A DNA stretch of 6,654 nt from positions 1-6,654 of the forward strand of contig DATLAN010000139.1 in the NCBI GenBank assembly GCA_035527455.1, written 5' to 3'. A program made the position numbers and the translations under genes. Source of the DNA: DATLAN01 sp035527455 (lineage in GTDB: Bacteria; Planctomycetota; Planctomycetia; Pirellulales; Thermoguttaceae). The notes beneath the pieces are model-generated. The model ran no database searches, was not told the origin of the DNA, and saw only the letters and a program-made list of their open reading frames with translations. This document shows, piece after piece, positions 6,031 through 6,654 of the stretch (positions are counted from its first letter, which is position 1; each line of letters starts with the position of its first letter).

Positions 6031-6654
6031 ATGAAACTCCGAATCTTCGCGGCCGTCCTGGCGTGCCTCGTGGCGGCCGTTGCCCACGCCCAAAGCGGCG
6101 TTGACGTTCCGGGCTTCGGCGCCGTCGAAGCCGCTAAGGCGGACGGTATCGGGCTGGTTGGGCCAGCCACCGCCAACGCTGGCGATGAGATCACCCTACG
6201 GATCACCGGCACTCCGCCGCTTGATCTGGCGTTGCCGCTGATCGATCAGCTTGGTTGGCTGATGGGGCCGGATCGCATGTACTGCTACTGCGCCGCCCCG
6301 GGCTTCGGGCTGGTTCCGTTGGATGTCCGCGGCGAGCTAGTCTTCGGGGCCAGCGGGGCCACGATGCAGCCGCTGTTGCGAGTGATCTGCCAACAGGCCG
6401 GCGAGTACCGGATACTGGTCGACTGGAACACCGGCCAGAATCAACTCGTTGCCCATACGGTTACCGTAGGAGGCGAGCCCGGGCCAACCCCACCCGATCC
6501 CCCGGGCCCTACGCCGGACCCACCTCCCCCGGACAAACTGGCGGAGATGTGGGTCGTGACAGTCTACGACTCGGCGACGCGGACCCCTGGCCAATTCCAA
6601 TCAATGGCCGCCCCGGCCGTGTCGACATGGATCTCGGAGAATGGCCACCACTTG
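6031..6654 (+). CDS. Exported protein with N-terminal beta-like domain and proline-rich linker, cut by window end
   Basis: The frame stays open from ATG 6031 to the window edge (208 codons, no stop), so the gene is partial at its 3' end. AAGGGAG at 6018-6024 is a good Shine-Dalgarno. Residues 1-20 form a classic Sec signal peptide: KLR, a hydrophobic core FAAVLACLVAAVA, and an AHA|QS cleavage site. Residues about 40-148 begin ATANAGDEITLRITG and end with GEYRILVDWNTGQN...HTVTVGG, a pattern like Ig/PKD-type beta-sandwich domains, with cysteines at 85, 87 and 120. A Pro/Gly/Asp linker (149-168) joins a second domain beginning LAEMWVVTVYDSATRTPGQF. The protein is expected in the periplasm or outside the cell. 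An exported protein inside a packaging operon is unusual; it could be a cell-surface, lysis or superinfection-related factor, but no function can be assigned. Confidence 0.84.
   Translation, partial: MKLRIFAAVLACLVAAVAHAQSGVDVPGFGAVEAAKADGIGLVGPATANAGDEITLRITGTPPLDLALPLIDQLGWLMGPDRMYCYCAAPGFGLVPLDVRGELVFGASGATMQPLLRVICQQAGEYRILVDWNTGQNQLVAHTVTVGGEPGPTPPDPPGPTPDPPPPDKLAEMWVVTVYDSATRTPGQFQSMAAPAVSTWISENGHHL

Noticed and set aside
6031..6093. Lipoprotein signal with Cys12 as lipidated residue
   Set aside because: VLAC is only a loose lipobox and Cys12 would leave an unusually short signal; the AHA|QS site after residue 20 fits a normal signal peptidase I substrate better.
6337..6600. Minus-strand 87-codon frame at the right end
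   Set aside because: It is antisense to the signal-peptide gene, whose Shine-Dalgarno, signal peptide and linker are coherent on the plus strand.
1..6654. CRISPR array, tRNA, rRNA, insertion sequence or toxin-antitoxin pair
   Set aside because: No spaced direct repeats, cloverleaf, terminal inverted repeats or transposase motifs were seen; coding sequence fills nearly the whole window.

Overview
The window is a tightly packed, GC-rich, single-strand (+) run of genes from a tailed double-stranded DNA phage or prophage. Two genes can be named with good support from the sequence: the large terminase subunit (597-2321), with intact ATPase and nuclease motifs, and a portal protein (2711-4945). 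No integrase, attachment site, tRNA or clear host gene is present, so I cannot tell an integrated prophage from a free phage. The host is probably a GC-rich Gram-negative bacterium. The secreted protein at the right end, with its Pro/Asp/Gly linker, and the general style of the proteins suggest a planctomycete or relative, but this is inference only.

Layout from left to right: (1) 15-569, a protein with a CxxC...CxxC zinc motif, in the place where a small terminase subunit normally sits, with a strong hairpin inside its coding sequence. (2) 597-2321, TerL. (3) 2340-2687, a 115-residue protein of unknown function. (4) 2711-4945, a 744-residue portal with a polyproline hinge and an 11-residue-periodic coiled-coil tail. 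(5) 4947-5498, an FmdB-type zinc-ribbon protein, one base after the portal stop. (6) 5495-5626, a 43-codon arginine-rich small ORF that overlaps the previous stop as ATGA. (7) 5628-6011, a 127-residue protein with a hydrophobic N-terminus; its start is fixed by a GGAGGT Shine-Dalgarno. (8) 6031 to the window end, a signal-peptide protein with a proline-rich linker, cut off by the window edge.

Together genes 1-4 form the DNA packaging module: the TerL motor docks on the portal ring to fill the capsid, probably with a DNA-recognition partner upstream. The order then departs from the usual one. Instead of protease, scaffold and major capsid genes, the portal is followed by a zinc-ribbon protein, two small proteins with hydrophobic segments and an exported protein. 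Gaps are 1-27 bases or overlaps throughout, so the set is probably one transcript with translational coupling. No promoter or convincing terminator is visible, and no intergenic stretch exceeds 30 bases once the small ORF is accepted.
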